Below are positions 1 through 7,598 of a stretch of 17,310 nt of DNA, one piece after another. The DNA comes from an uncultured Johnsonella sp. (GTDB lineage Bacteria > Bacillota > Clostridia > Lachnospirales > Lachnospiraceae): assembly GCA_937927235.1 (NCBI GenBank), contig CALBCM010000005.1, positions 1 to 17,310 of the forward strand, read 5' to 3'. The notes below the pieces were generated by a model. It worked only from the letters and a program-made list of their open reading frames with translations, did not search any database and was not told the DNA's origin. How positions within the stretch are numbered: the first letter of the stretch is position 1; every line of letters begins with the position of its first letter. A program made the translations under genes and the position numbers.

Positions 1-2157
1 GCGGCGCACATACCAGTTGCTTAAGTCTTCAACAAAAGCCTGCAAAGCTCTTGCCGCTTCAGTAATTCTATAGTTTTCAAGATTGCTGTCAACCTCAAGT
101 ACCAGCGAATTAAGCTTTGAAAGCAGCCACTTATCCATAACACTGAGCTTATCCTTTTCAAGCTTATATTTTGTAGAATCAAATTTATCAATTTCGGCAT
201 AAAGCACATAAAAGGCATAAGTGTTCCAAAGAGTACCCATAAACTTTCTCTGTCCCTCAGTAACCGCCTTGCCGTGGAATCTATTCGGCAGCCAGGGGGC
301 CGAGTTTACATAGAAATACCACCTGATAGCATCGGCTCCATATTCGTTAAGTGCCTCCATAGGGTCAACTACATTGCCCTTTGATTTGCTCATCTTTTGA
401 CCGTTTTCGTCCTGGACATGCCCGAGCACTATAACATTTTTATATGAAGACTTGTTAAACAACAGGGTAGATACCGCAAGCAGCGAATAAAACCAGCCTC
501 TGGTCTGGTCAACCGCCTCCGATATAAAGTCTGCAGGGAACTGGTCTTCAAATACTTCTTTATTTTCAAAGGGATAGTGATGCTGTGCAAAAGGCATAGC
601 ACCGGAATCAAACCAGCAGTCTATAACCTCAGGAGTCCTCACCATCTGCTTTGAGCATTTAGGGCATTTGATTGTCACCCTGTCTATAAACGGTCTGTGA
701 AGCTCTATGTCATCAGGACAGTTGTCAGACATTGATTTAAGTTCCTCTATGCTTCCTATGCTGTGCATGTGTCCACATTCACACACCCAGATATTAAGCG
801 GAGTCCCCCAGTATCTGTTTCTTGATATAGCCCAATCCTGTATATTTTCGAGCCAGTCGCCGAAGCGTCCCTTGCCTATGCTCTGAGGTATCCAGTTTAT
901 AGTATTATTATTTTTTATAAGGTCTTCCTTAACCGCCGTCATCTTTATATACCATGACTCTCTTGCATAATATAACAGCGGGGTATTACATCTCCAGCAG
1001 TGAGGATAGCTGTGAGTAAATTCAGGAGCTGAAAAAAGCTTTCCGCTTTTATCAAGGTCTTCAAGCACGAGCGGATCTGCATCCTTTACGAATACCCCCG
1101 GCCACTTCGTTTCACTTGTCATCTCACCCTTGGCATCAACCAGCTGTACAAAAGGAAGGTCATACTTAAGACCTACTCTGGAGTCATCCTCACCGAAAGC
1201 AGGTGCAGTATGTACTATACCGGTACCGTCAGTCAAGGTAACATAGTTGTCACAAACTATGTAATAGGCTTTTTTATTGGACTTTACAAAATCAAATAAG
1301 GGCTCATATTCTCTGTATTCCAAATCCTTGCCGATAAATCTATCAAGAATCTCAAAATCCTCTCCAAACATCTGGCTGCATAGAGCCTCTGCCATTATAT
1401 AGGTATAATCACCTTTTTTTACTTTTACATAGCTTTCATCAGGATTTACGCACAAAGCCACGTTGCTTGGAAGGGTCCAGGGAGTGGTGGTCCAGGCAAG
1501 ATAATAAGCCTCATCGTCCTTAGCCTTAAATCTCACTACCGCAGAGCGCTCTTGAATTTCCTTATAGCCAAGTGCGACCTCATGGCTTGACAGCGGGGTT
1601 CCGCACCTTGGACAATAAGGCACTATCTTAAAGCCCTTATACAGCAGCCCTTTTTCCCAAATCTGCTTTAATGCCCAAAATTCAGATTCTATATAGTCAT
1701 TATGGTAGGTTACATAAGGCTTTTCCATATCCGCCCAAAAGCCTACGGTATCAGAAAACTCCTCCCACATTCCCTTATATTCCCATACACTTTCCTTACA
1801 TTTAGCAATGAAGGGCTCAAGGCCGTAAGCCTCTATCTGATCTTTTCCGTCTATTCCAAGTGATTTTTCAACTTCAAGCTCCACCGGAAGCCCATGCGTG
1901 TCCCAGCCCGCTTTTCTTGGCACATTATAGCCCTTCATCGTCCTATACCGGGGAATCATATCTTTAATAACCCTTGTAAGTACATGACCTATATGAGGCT
2001 TTCCGTTTGCTGTAGGCGGTCCGTCATAAAACATATAGGTAGGCGAACCTCGCCTGAGCTCAAGGCTTTTATTAAAATAATCTCCATCCTTCCAGAACTT
2101 TTCAATTTCCTTTTCTCTCTCAACAAAGTTTAAATCTGTTGAAACCTTCTTATACAT
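1..2157 (-). CDS. ileS: Isoleucyl-tRNA synthetase, 3' end cut by the window edge
   Basis: This cytoplasmic class I synthetase charges tRNA-Ile with isoleucine. The frame is open from ATG at 2157 to base 1, giving 719 residues; the family is usually about 1,030-1,050, so roughly the last 320 are outside. The HIGH signature is at residues 55-58 and KMSKS at 588-592. Between them lies the CP1 editing domain, with a TTTPWTLP stretch near residue 225 and GTGIVHTAPAFGEDD near 310. The anticodon-binding helical domain begins near residue 660 and is cut at NWYVRR. The wording GWDTHGLPVELEVEK and ISRNRYWGTPL matches the eukaryote-like IleRS2 clade rather than the IleS1 clade. An AGGG lies 6 bases before the start. 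A T-box leader and a consensus promoter precede it, so induction by isoleucine starvation is expected. Identity is certain; clade is inferred from motifs. Confidence 0.97.
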   Translation of the reverse strand, partial: MYKKVSTDLNFVEREKEIEKFWKDGDYFNKSLELRRGSPTYMFYDGPPTANGKPHIGHVLTRVIKDMIPRYRTMKGYNVPRKAGWDTHGLPVELEVEKSLGIDGKDQIEAYGLEPFIAKCKESVWEYKGMWEEFSDTVGFWADMEKPYVTYHNDYIESEFWALKQIWEKGLLYKGFKIVPYCPRCGTPLSSHEVALGYKEIQERSAVVRFKAKDDEAYYLAWTTTPWTLPSNVALCVNPDESYVKVKKGDYTYIMAEALCSQMFGEDFEILDRFIGKDLEYREYEPLFDFVKSNKKAYYIVCDNYVTLTDGTGIVHTAPAFGEDDSRVGLKYDLPFVQLVDAKGEMTSETKWPGVFVKDADPLVLEDLDKSGKLFSAPEFTHSYPHCWRCNTPLLYYARESWYIKMTAVKEDLIKNNNTINWIPQSIGKGRFGDWLENIQDWAISRNRYWGTPLNIWVCECGHMHSIGSIEELKSMSDNCPDDIELHRPFIDRVTIKCPKCSKQMVRTPEVIDCWFDSGAMPFAQHHYPFENKEVFEDQFPADFISEAVDQTRGWFYSLLAVSTLLFNKSSYKNVIVLGHVQDENGQKMSKSKGNVVDPMEALNEYGADAIRWYFYVNSAPWLPNRFHGKAVTEGQRKFMGTLWNTYAFYVLYAEIDKFDSTKYKLEKDKLSVMDKWLLSKLNSLVLEVDSNLENYRITEAARALQAFVEDLSNWYVRR

Positions 2158-2224
2158 AGATTACCCTGTTTTCCTTTCTAAGTGCTGATTTGTTTTAATA
2201 ATGAGCAAATAGCAAAGCAGATTG

Positions 2225-2259
2225 AAAAATTCCGCCTTACTAAAGCAGCCGGGATTTTT
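2225..2259 (-). terminator. Second terminator-like hairpin in the ileS leader
   Basis: On the minus strand AAAAAT-C-CCG pairs with CGG-A-ATTTTT around a 15-base loop, and the 3' arm itself ends in a T run. It lies between the T-box terminator and the ileS start. The stem has one mismatch and only a three-base GC core, so it may be a weak backup terminator or simply a stem in the untranslated region. Confidence 0.35.
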
Positions 2260-2264
2260 TATAA

Positions 2265-2299
2265 ACAAAAAAATCTCACCCTGCGAACAGGACGAGATT
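2265..2299 (-). terminator. T-box attenuator terminator before ileS
   Basis: On the minus strand AATCTC and CCTG pair with CAGG and GAGATT around a short loop (2272-2299), followed by a run of seven T. It lies about 110 bases before the ileS start and at the end of the T-box leader, where the regulated terminator is expected. Confidence 0.85.
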
Positions 2300-2616
2300 A
2301 AGAATAATACTAGAATAATTAATAAAATAATCACTAATTTTTTCTAGAAATTCGTTCAAAATCACTATTCACAGCATACCGGCATATGCCCTCCCTGTAA
2401 CGTGGGAAAACGTCCTAGCCTACTCTAAGTGCCGATTTGCAGTGCAAAGCTCTGCAACCCGTCCTGCCGTCTGCATCGCTTAAAATACTTGCCGCACTTA
2501 CTTCGGTAGGAAACTCAGGAGTGATTTTCATAGCTGTCATCTGCACCGGGCTTACACCGCCCCCGGCTCGCTGCGGCTTCACAGCAGCACTACTCTCTCC
2601 GTCAAAGTCTTTATCA
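2265..2616 (-). promoter_or_regulatory. T-box riboswitch leader of ileS, isoleucine-specific
   Basis: On the minus strand this leader carries the hallmarks of T-box stem I. An AGTA-type bulge lies near 2590. The AGMGA motif appears as AGCGA (2568-2572) and the GNUGNRA distal motif as GGTGTAA (2552-2558). A specifier loop reads GAAA-ATC-AC, with ATC, an isoleucine codon, at 2523-2525. A stem III-like segment (GTAGG, GGACG, CGTTACAG) lies near 2390-2430. A terminator hairpin closes the leader. T-box leaders read uncharged cognate tRNA and prevent termination, and Ile specificity fits the ileS gene downstream. One odd point: the conserved antiterminator sequence TGGNACCGCG is not visible, and no UGG triplet occurs between stem III and the terminator. 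The T-box call is firm from stem I; the switching mechanism is uncertain. Confidence 0.88.
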
Positions 2617-2622
2617 AATGGC

Positions 2623-2651
2623 ATTATATACAATCAAAAAAAATCTGTCAA
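2623..2651 (-). promoter_or_regulatory. Consensus sigma-A promoter for the ileS T-box leader
   Basis: On the minus strand TTGACA (2646-2651) and TATAAT (2623-2628) are both perfect and are separated by exactly 17 bases. The predicted start point near 2616 leads straight into stem I of the T-box. The -35 hexamer lies inside the 3' arm of the hairpin that follows yebC. Confidence 0.88.
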
Positions 2652-2672
2652 GTAGAGACGACAGATTTTTTT
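2636..2672 (-). terminator. Hairpin terminator after yebC, symmetric A/T flanks
   Basis: AATCTGTC and GACAGATT form a 13-base-pair arm once the flanking A and T runs are included, with a 10-base loop. On the minus strand the hairpin ends in eight T and lies about 60 bases past the yebC stop. The same symmetry would let it work on the plus strand, but no plus-strand gene runs into it. Its 3' arm contains the -35 box of the ileS promoter. Confidence 0.82.
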
Positions 2673-2734
2673 GAAGTTATTTTGAACTGATACGGGCATT
2701 CTGCACAGTGCATTCTGCAAAATTATATATAATC

Positions 2735-3463
2735 TTACTCATCCCAGCTGTGATACACCGCCTGTACGTCATCCTCCGCATTTAAGAGGTCAATTATTCT
2801 GTTCATATTTTTAATATCATTTTCATCAGTCAAGGCTACTTTATTTTGTGCAATCATAGTAACCTCCGCCTCCACCATAGGTAGTCCCGCCTTTTCCAAG
2901 GCTTCCCTTACAGCTGAAAAGTCCTCCGGCGAGGTAAGCACCTCATAGCTGTCCTCCTCCGCAATAAAATCGTCAGCTCCGGAATCAAGCGCAAGCATCA
3001 TAAGCTCATCCTCTTCCATCTCAACCTCCGATTTATCTATGATAATCTGCCCCTTTTTATCAAACATATATGAAACGCAGCCCTGAGCGCCCACATTGCC
3101 GCCGCCCTTTGTAAAAGCGGAGCGTACGTTTGCCGCCGTCCTGTTTTTATTATCGGTAAGAGTTTCAACTATTATAGCCACTCCGCAGGGTCCATAGCCC
3201 TCATAGGTATTTTGCTCATAATTTACTGCCGATACGTCCCCTGCCGCTTTTTTAATTCCTCTTTCTATTGTATCATTCGGCACATTATTTGATTTTGCCT
3301 TTGCTATCACATCTCTTAATTTAGAATTATTATTCGGATCCGGTCCGCCTTCTTTTACGGCAACCGCTATTTCCCTGCCTATTATAGTAAAAATTTTGCC
3401 CTTGGCAGCATCATTTTTTTCCTTCTTATGCTTTATATTTGCAAATTTTGAATGTCCTGACAT
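2735..3463 (-). CDS. yebC: YebC/TACO1 family protein
   Basis: The 242-residue product matches the YebC/PmpR/TACO1 family over its full length. It opens with SGHSKFANIKHKKEK and continues with KGKIFTIIGREI, EGGPDPNNN and the VPNDTIERGIKKA helix. The acidic middle and C-terminal domains follow. The family was long annotated as a DNA-binding regulator; recent work links YebC and TACO1 to translation of proline-rich stretches on the ribosome, so a translation role is likely. The usual W of SGHSKWANIKH is F here, a conservative change. A GGGAG ribosome site sits 4 bases before the ATG. The gene follows the MATE gene by 14 bases with no terminator between, suggesting co-transcription, and ends at the strong hairpin at 2636-2672. 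Confidence 0.95.
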   Translation of the reverse strand: MSGHSKFANIKHKKEKNDAAKGKIFTIIGREIAVAVKEGGPDPNNNSKLRDVIAKAKSNNVPNDTIERGIKKAAGDVSAVNYEQNTYEGYGPCGVAIIVETLTDNKNRTAANVRSAFTKGGGNVGAQGCVSYMFDKKGQIIIDKSEVEMEEDELMMLALDSGADDFIAEEDSYEVLTSPEDFSAVREALEKAGLPMVEAEVTMIAQNKVALTDENDIKNMNRIIDLLNAEDDVQAVYHSWDE

Positions 3464-3477
3464 AAATTCTCCCTAGT

Positions 3478-4920
3478 TTAAATCTTATTTTTAAGCTCTA
3501 CAGCCAGATTCTTAAGCCATTTATATTTTTTATACCTTATATAGCCTAAGACTGTTTTATAGATTTCTTCACCGGTGACCATAGCATAGACTATGTACAC
3601 CGGAAATTTAAATAACAGTCCTCCTATAAATGCCAGAGGAACTCCTATAAGCCACACTCCGCTTATATCAATTAAAAAGCTTGCTCTTGTATCTCCCCCG
3701 CTTCTTAATATGCCCACCATATTTACGGTAGTAATACCTACAAAGGGCTGGAGAAAGGCATGAGCTATAAGACAGTACACTACATCCTTTCTCACCTTAT
3801 CGCTGACATTAAACATAAGCGAATACTGCCGTCCTACCAGCAGACATATTAGCGAGGCAATTAATCCCATAAATATTGAAACTACATAAAAGTAGCTTGC
3901 ATACTTTTTGGCTTTTTCCAGATGGTCGGCTCCCATCTCATTTCCCAAAACGACCACACTTGCCGCTGCAAGTCCCATAAATATAACCAGGGTAACATCA
4001 GTAAGTGTAGTAGCGATAGTCACCGCTGCCACCGCCTCATCTCCCATGCGCCCATAAGCCATTGAATATACGGTGATTCCAAGTCCCCACATAAGTTCAT
4101 TGGCAATTACCGGAATTGAATTAGTCATAAACTGTGAAATTATATGCTTATTAAAGCTGAACATTTCCTTTAAAAAGCATACTAAAGGAGATTTAATAAT
4201 TCTTATAATTATTAAAACCGCTAGGCATTCAAAAACTCTGGCTATCAAAGTAGCATAGGCGGCACCTGCCACTCCGAGGGCAGGCATTCCCAATTTTCCG
4301 AATATTAATATATAATTGGCGGTTATATTTATAATTATAGCACTGACGCTTGTTATTACCGGAATTTTTACCTCTCCCATAGCACGCAGTGTGTATACGT
4401 GAATATTGGTAAGAGCAGTAAACGGATAGGAAAAGCAGACTACTACAAGGTAAGAAATGCCAAGTTTTATAGTATCAGGAGAAGCCGTAAATATCCTCAT
4501 TAAAGCTTCGGGTATGAAAAATGCCGATAAGGTAAATATCAAAGAGGCACTGATGGCGATTAAAATTCCCAGCCCCAGCACCCTTCTTATGCTCTTTATG
4601 TCCTTGCTCCCCCAATACTGTGCCGATAAAAGCCCTATCCCGCTGGATATGCCGAAAACCAAAAGTGCAAATACAAAATACACCTTATTGCCAAGACCCA
4701 CGGCAGCCACCGCACTCGTTCCCAGCTCCCCTATCATAAGAGTGTCAACCATGTTGACCACCATGTTCAGCAGATTTTGAAAAGCCACAGGCAGAGCTAT
4801 GCCTATCATCCTTTTAAAAAAAATTCTGTCCTTAAACAGCTCTGAAAAAAGCAGTTTTATATTTAGTTTATTATTGCTCGTTTCCATACTGCTCTTTAAC
4901 TTTGTTTCCGGATTCATCAT
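3478..4920 (-). CDS. MATE family multidrug/Na+ (or H+) antiporter
   Basis: This 480-residue polytopic membrane protein has the length and about 12 hydrophobic segments of the NorM/DinF-type MATE family. The first half opens with RMIGIALPVAFQNLLNMVVNMVDTLMIG, a typical N-lobe start, followed by AVAAVGLGNKVYF. The matching C-lobe start reads NSIPVIANELMWGLGITVYSMAYGRMG. Such proteins export cationic drugs or metabolites using an ion gradient; the substrate cannot be told here. The double ATG at 4920 is favoured because GAGGAAG lies 6 bases upstream. The start lies inside the 3' end of the CBS-protein gene (50-base overlap in another frame), so translation is probably coupled. yebC follows 14 bases later. 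Confidence 0.93.
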   Translation of the reverse strand: MMNPETKLKSSMETSNNKLNIKLLFSELFKDRIFFKRMIGIALPVAFQNLLNMVVNMVDTLMIGELGTSAVAAVGLGNKVYFVFALLVFGISSGIGLLSAQYWGSKDIKSIRRVLGLGILIAISASLIFTLSAFFIPEALMRIFTASPDTIKLGISYLVVVCFSYPFTALTNIHVYTLRAMGEVKIPVITSVSAIIINITANYILIFGKLGMPALGVAGAAYATLIARVFECLAVLIIIRIIKSPLVCFLKEMFSFNKHIISQFMTNSIPVIANELMWGLGITVYSMAYGRMGDEAVAAVTIATTLTDVTLVIFMGLAAASVVVLGNEMGADHLEKAKKYASYFYVVSIFMGLIASLICLLVGRQYSLMFNVSDKVRKDVVYCLIAHAFLQPFVGITTVNMVGILRSGGDTRASFLIDISGVWLIGVPLAFIGGLLFKFPVYIVYAMVTGEEIYKTVLGYIRYKKYKWLKNLAVELKNKI

Positions 4921-6316
4921 TCATATCTTCCTCTTTTTTAAGCTTTTCAACCTTAAGCGAGTGTATCATTTTATTTTCCACTCTTATTGCACTGAATCTG
5001 CAGCCGTGCATATCAACATGGAATTTTTCATTGTCAGCAGGTATACGGTCAAGCTTGGAAATTATAAGACCGTTTAAGGTATCAAAATTATCTTCTTCCT
5101 CCTCGTCAAATTCAATATCAAGTGCCTCTGCCACCTCTTCAAGGTCAGTCATTCCCTGCATTGTAAAGCTTCCGTCTTTATTTTTTATAATCATTTCCTC
5201 ATCAACATCATACTCGTCCATAATGTTTCCCACTATTTCTTCAAGTATATCCTCCATCGTTACCACACCTGCGGTCTGCCCGTACTCATCCACCACAACT
5301 ACCATGTGAGTTTTTTTAGACTGCATTTCCCTAAACAGTGTATCAAGATTTCGGGTTTCAGGTATAAAATGTGCAGCTCTTAAAAGCTTCGGGATTGAAG
5401 CAACCATCATCTGTGAATACCTGCCACTACTTTTATTGGCATATATAAGTGCATCCTTCATATTAAGGATTCCTATTATATCGTCTATATCTTCTTTATA
5501 TACAGGATAGCGAGAATTATTTCCCTCATTCAGCATAAAATCTACCGCTTCCTTTAAAGTAATATTGCCGTCAATACAAACCAGGCTTTTCCTGTGTGTC
5601 ATTACATCGGAAGCATCCTTATCATTCAGCTCAAATATATTGGTAATCATCTTGGCTTCGCCTGAATCAAGGATTCCCTGCTCATGTCCTTCATTTACCA
5701 TGCTCATTATATCTTCCTCAGTAACATTTTCCTCATGCTTATCCATATCTATGCCAAAAATTTTAAGCACCAAAAATGAAAGGGAATTTACAAGAAAAAT
5801 TACGGGAGTTATAAAAAGCATAAGCACCGAAACAGCACCCACCATTCTGTATGCCCATCTTTCAGGCTCTTTTAATGCCAGTCTTTTAGGAATTACTATA
5901 CCAAAGCTTACCGTGATTATAATCATAACAATCATTGTAAATATTCTTGTCAGTATAATAAATATGTCCGCATTAAGACTGTGAAACAGCTGCTTATACA
6001 GCTGCATAGAAAAATCTCCCACAATCATAAAGCCTGTCATAAAGCCTATTAGATTAGATACTATCTGAATGGTGTTTACAAATTTTCCGGGTCTGTTTAT
6101 TATCCTTAAAATCCTGCCTGCCTTAAGTTCTCCTGCCTCCATATTTTTTTCCAAATTTGTCGAATTAGAATTTTGTATGGCAGAGCCGAATGAGAAAAAA
6201 ATAAAATCTATAATTATAAATGCTATAAAAACCGCCGCTTTACTCCACGAGTTGTCATCTCCCATGACTATAAAAAAGTTCCCTCCTGTCAACATTGATG
6301 TCGGAATCTCCAACAT
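4871..6316 (-). CDS. DUF21/CBS-domain membrane protein (CNNM/CorC, 'hemolysin' family)
   Basis: The 481-residue product has the usual three-part layout. A DUF21/CNNM transmembrane domain (about residues 25-205) holds four hydrophobic segments. A CBS pair (about 235-360) includes SDVMTHRKSLVCID and DEYGQTAGVVTMEDILEEIVG. A CorC_HlyC C-terminal domain (about 385-470) ends with HVDMHGCRFSAIRVENK. The family is tied to magnesium and other divalent-cation transport or tolerance; the hemolysin name is historical. The start is uncertain. ATG at 6316 has no good ribosome site. A candidate promoter would begin transcription almost at that ATG. AGGAGG (6282-6287) lies inside the frame before ATG 6265, although 16 bases is long spacing. 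The product from 6265 would still keep the whole membrane domain. Confidence 0.92.
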   Translation of the reverse strand: MLEIPTSMLTGGNFFIVMGDDNSWSKAAVFIAFIIIDFIFFSFGSAIQNSNSTNLEKNMEAGELKAGRILRIINRPGKFVNTIQIVSNLIGFMTGFMIVGDFSMQLYKQLFHSLNADIFIILTRIFTMIVMIIITVSFGIVIPKRLALKEPERWAYRMVGAVSVLMLFITPVIFLVNSLSFLVLKIFGIDMDKHEENVTEEDIMSMVNEGHEQGILDSGEAKMITNIFELNDKDASDVMTHRKSLVCIDGNITLKEAVDFMLNEGNNSRYPVYKEDIDDIIGILNMKDALIYANKSSGRYSQMMVASIPKLLRAAHFIPETRNLDTLFREMQSKKTHMVVVVDEYGQTAGVVTMEDILEEIVGNIMDEYDVDEEMIIKNKDGSFTMQGMTDLEEVAEALDIEFDEEEEDNFDTLNGLIISKLDRIPADNEKFHVDMHGCRFSAIRVENKMIHSLKVEKLKKEEDMNDESGNKVKEQYGNEQ

Positions 6317-6320
6317 CTTT

Positions 6321-6350
6321 ATTCTATCATAATAAATTAATTCTAATCAA
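6321..6350 (-). promoter_or_regulatory. Possible promoter of the CBS-protein/MATE/yebC run
   Basis: On the minus strand TTGATT (6345-6350) and TAGAAT (6321-6326) are separated by 18 bases. It lies in the 80-base gap behind alr. The predicted start point falls at about 6314, on the upstream candidate ATG. The boxes match consensus in four and five of six positions, so this is a moderate call. Confidence 0.4.
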
Positions 6351-6396
6351 GTGCTATATTCCCAATCTGCAGCCTCAAAAATTCCGGACTCTGTTT

Positions 6397-7581
6397 TTAA
6401 TACAAAAAATCTCTGTACATATCTCTTGTATAGTCCTTAATTCCTACTACCATTCCTCCTCGAACATAGATTCTTGGAATTCTCTTGCTTAAGTCACAGA
6501 CAAGCTCATACGGAAATTTATCGCAGAGGCTCGCCAGACTTTCAACACTTATAGCCTCAGCACCGTCACTGCCTATAATAGTTACCTCGGTACCGGTATC
6601 AGCTTCAGGTATCTCACTTACATCCACCATCATCTGGTCCATGCACACTCTGCCAAGTATACAGGCTTTTTTGCCGTTTATCAGTACATAGCCTTTATTG
6701 CTTAAGCTTCTCGGGTAGCCGTCGCCATAGCCTATAGGGATGGTAGCCACTCTTACTCTTTTTTCCGCCTTATAAGTTGCGCCATAGCTTACTGTCTCAC
6801 CCTTTTCTATATATTTTACATAGGTAATCATAGATTTGATGCTAAGTATAGGTCTTATGTCCATAGCTCCCATATCGGTTTCATCCGAGGGGCGTATGCC
6901 GTACATGATTATTCCCGCTCTTACCATATCATAAGTATCACCTATATTTCTTACTATGCCGGCAGAGTTTGAAATATGCTTGAGCTTCGGCTCTATACCG
7001 CGCTTTTTAAGCAGAAATAAAAACCTTTTAAATCTCCTGAGCTGGGCATTTGCAGAGCTTAAATCACTTTCGTCAGCTGCATACATATGGGTAAAAATGC
7101 CCTCCACCTGCAGATAATCAAGATTGTAGATTTTTTTTACCAGTTCAGCTCCTTCTTCATTATCCCTTATCCCTATACGGTTCATACCGGTATCCACCGC
7201 TATATGGATATAAGCTATCCTTGACTGCTTCTTTGCCTCTCGTGAGATGCTGAGTGCCTGATTCAAGGTAAATACCGTAGCTCTTATATTATTTTCTATA
7301 AGCTCCTTATAGTCATCTCCCGGCAAGGGACCAAGCACAAGTATGGGCTTATACAGATTGTGATAATAAAGATTAAGAGCTTCGTTAAGTGTGGATACCG
7401 CATAAAAATCTACAAGATTTTCAAGGGTTTTGGCTATGGGTATATCACCGTGCCCATAGCCGTCAGCTTTAATCACTCCGGCTATCCTGGTGCCATAGGG
7501 AATGTGTTTTTTGATTTCATTAACATTGTTTTCGAGTATGTCAAGGTCTATTAATGCTCTGACTCTCTTATAATTGCTCAT
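6397..7581 (-). CDS. alr: Alanine racemase, PLP-dependent
   Basis: The enzyme interconverts L- and D-alanine in the cytoplasm, feeding peptidoglycan precursors. The product is 394 residues, normal for the family. The PLP lysine is K38 in GVIKADGYGHG, and the opposing catalytic tyrosine is Y266 in ETVSYGATY. The TIM-barrel part includes VDTGMNRIGI (about residues 129-138), and the C-terminal beta domain carries GRVCMDQMMVDVSE. AGAGG lies about 10 bases before the ATG. The gene follows nnrD by 17 bases, a common arrangement in Firmicutes where an nnr gene precedes alr, so the two are probably co-transcribed. No clear terminator follows; the next gene starts 80 bases on. Confidence 0.97.
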   Translation of the reverse strand: MSNYKRVRALIDLDILENNVNEIKKHIPYGTRIAGVIKADGYGHGDIPIAKTLENLVDFYAVSTLNEALNLYYHNLYKPILVLGPLPGDDYKELIENNIRATVFTLNQALSISREAKKQSRIAYIHIAVDTGMNRIGIRDNEEGAELVKKIYNLDYLQVEGIFTHMYAADESDLSSANAQLRRFKRFLFLLKKRGIEPKLKHISNSAGIVRNIGDTYDMVRAGIIMYGIRPSDETDMGAMDIRPILSIKSMITYVKYIEKGETVSYGATYKAEKRVRVATIPIGYGDGYPRSLSNKGYVLINGKKACILGRVCMDQMMVDVSEIPEADTGTEVTIIGSDGAEAISVESLASLCDKFPYELVCDLSKRIPRIYVRGGMVVGIKDYTRDMYRDFLY

Positions 7582-7598
7582 TTTAGCTTTACCTCTGC

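Noticed and set aside
2415..2655. Two 72-codon open frames on opposite strands ahead of ileS
   Set aside because: They coincide with the GC-rich, structured T-box leader and have no protein-like composition or ribosome site; the RNA structure explains the open frames.
4902..5309. Plus-strand open frames of 90-163 codons inside the CBS, MATE and ytfI genes
   Set aside because: They are antisense shadows with serine- and isoleucine-rich composition, no ribosome sites, and complete, conserved genes on the opposite strand.
6360..6396. Terminator after alr
   Set aside because: A TCCGGA palindrome followed by a short T run is too small a stem; a similar TCCGGA plus T run after the lipoprotein gene (about 15820-15841) was rejected for the same reason.
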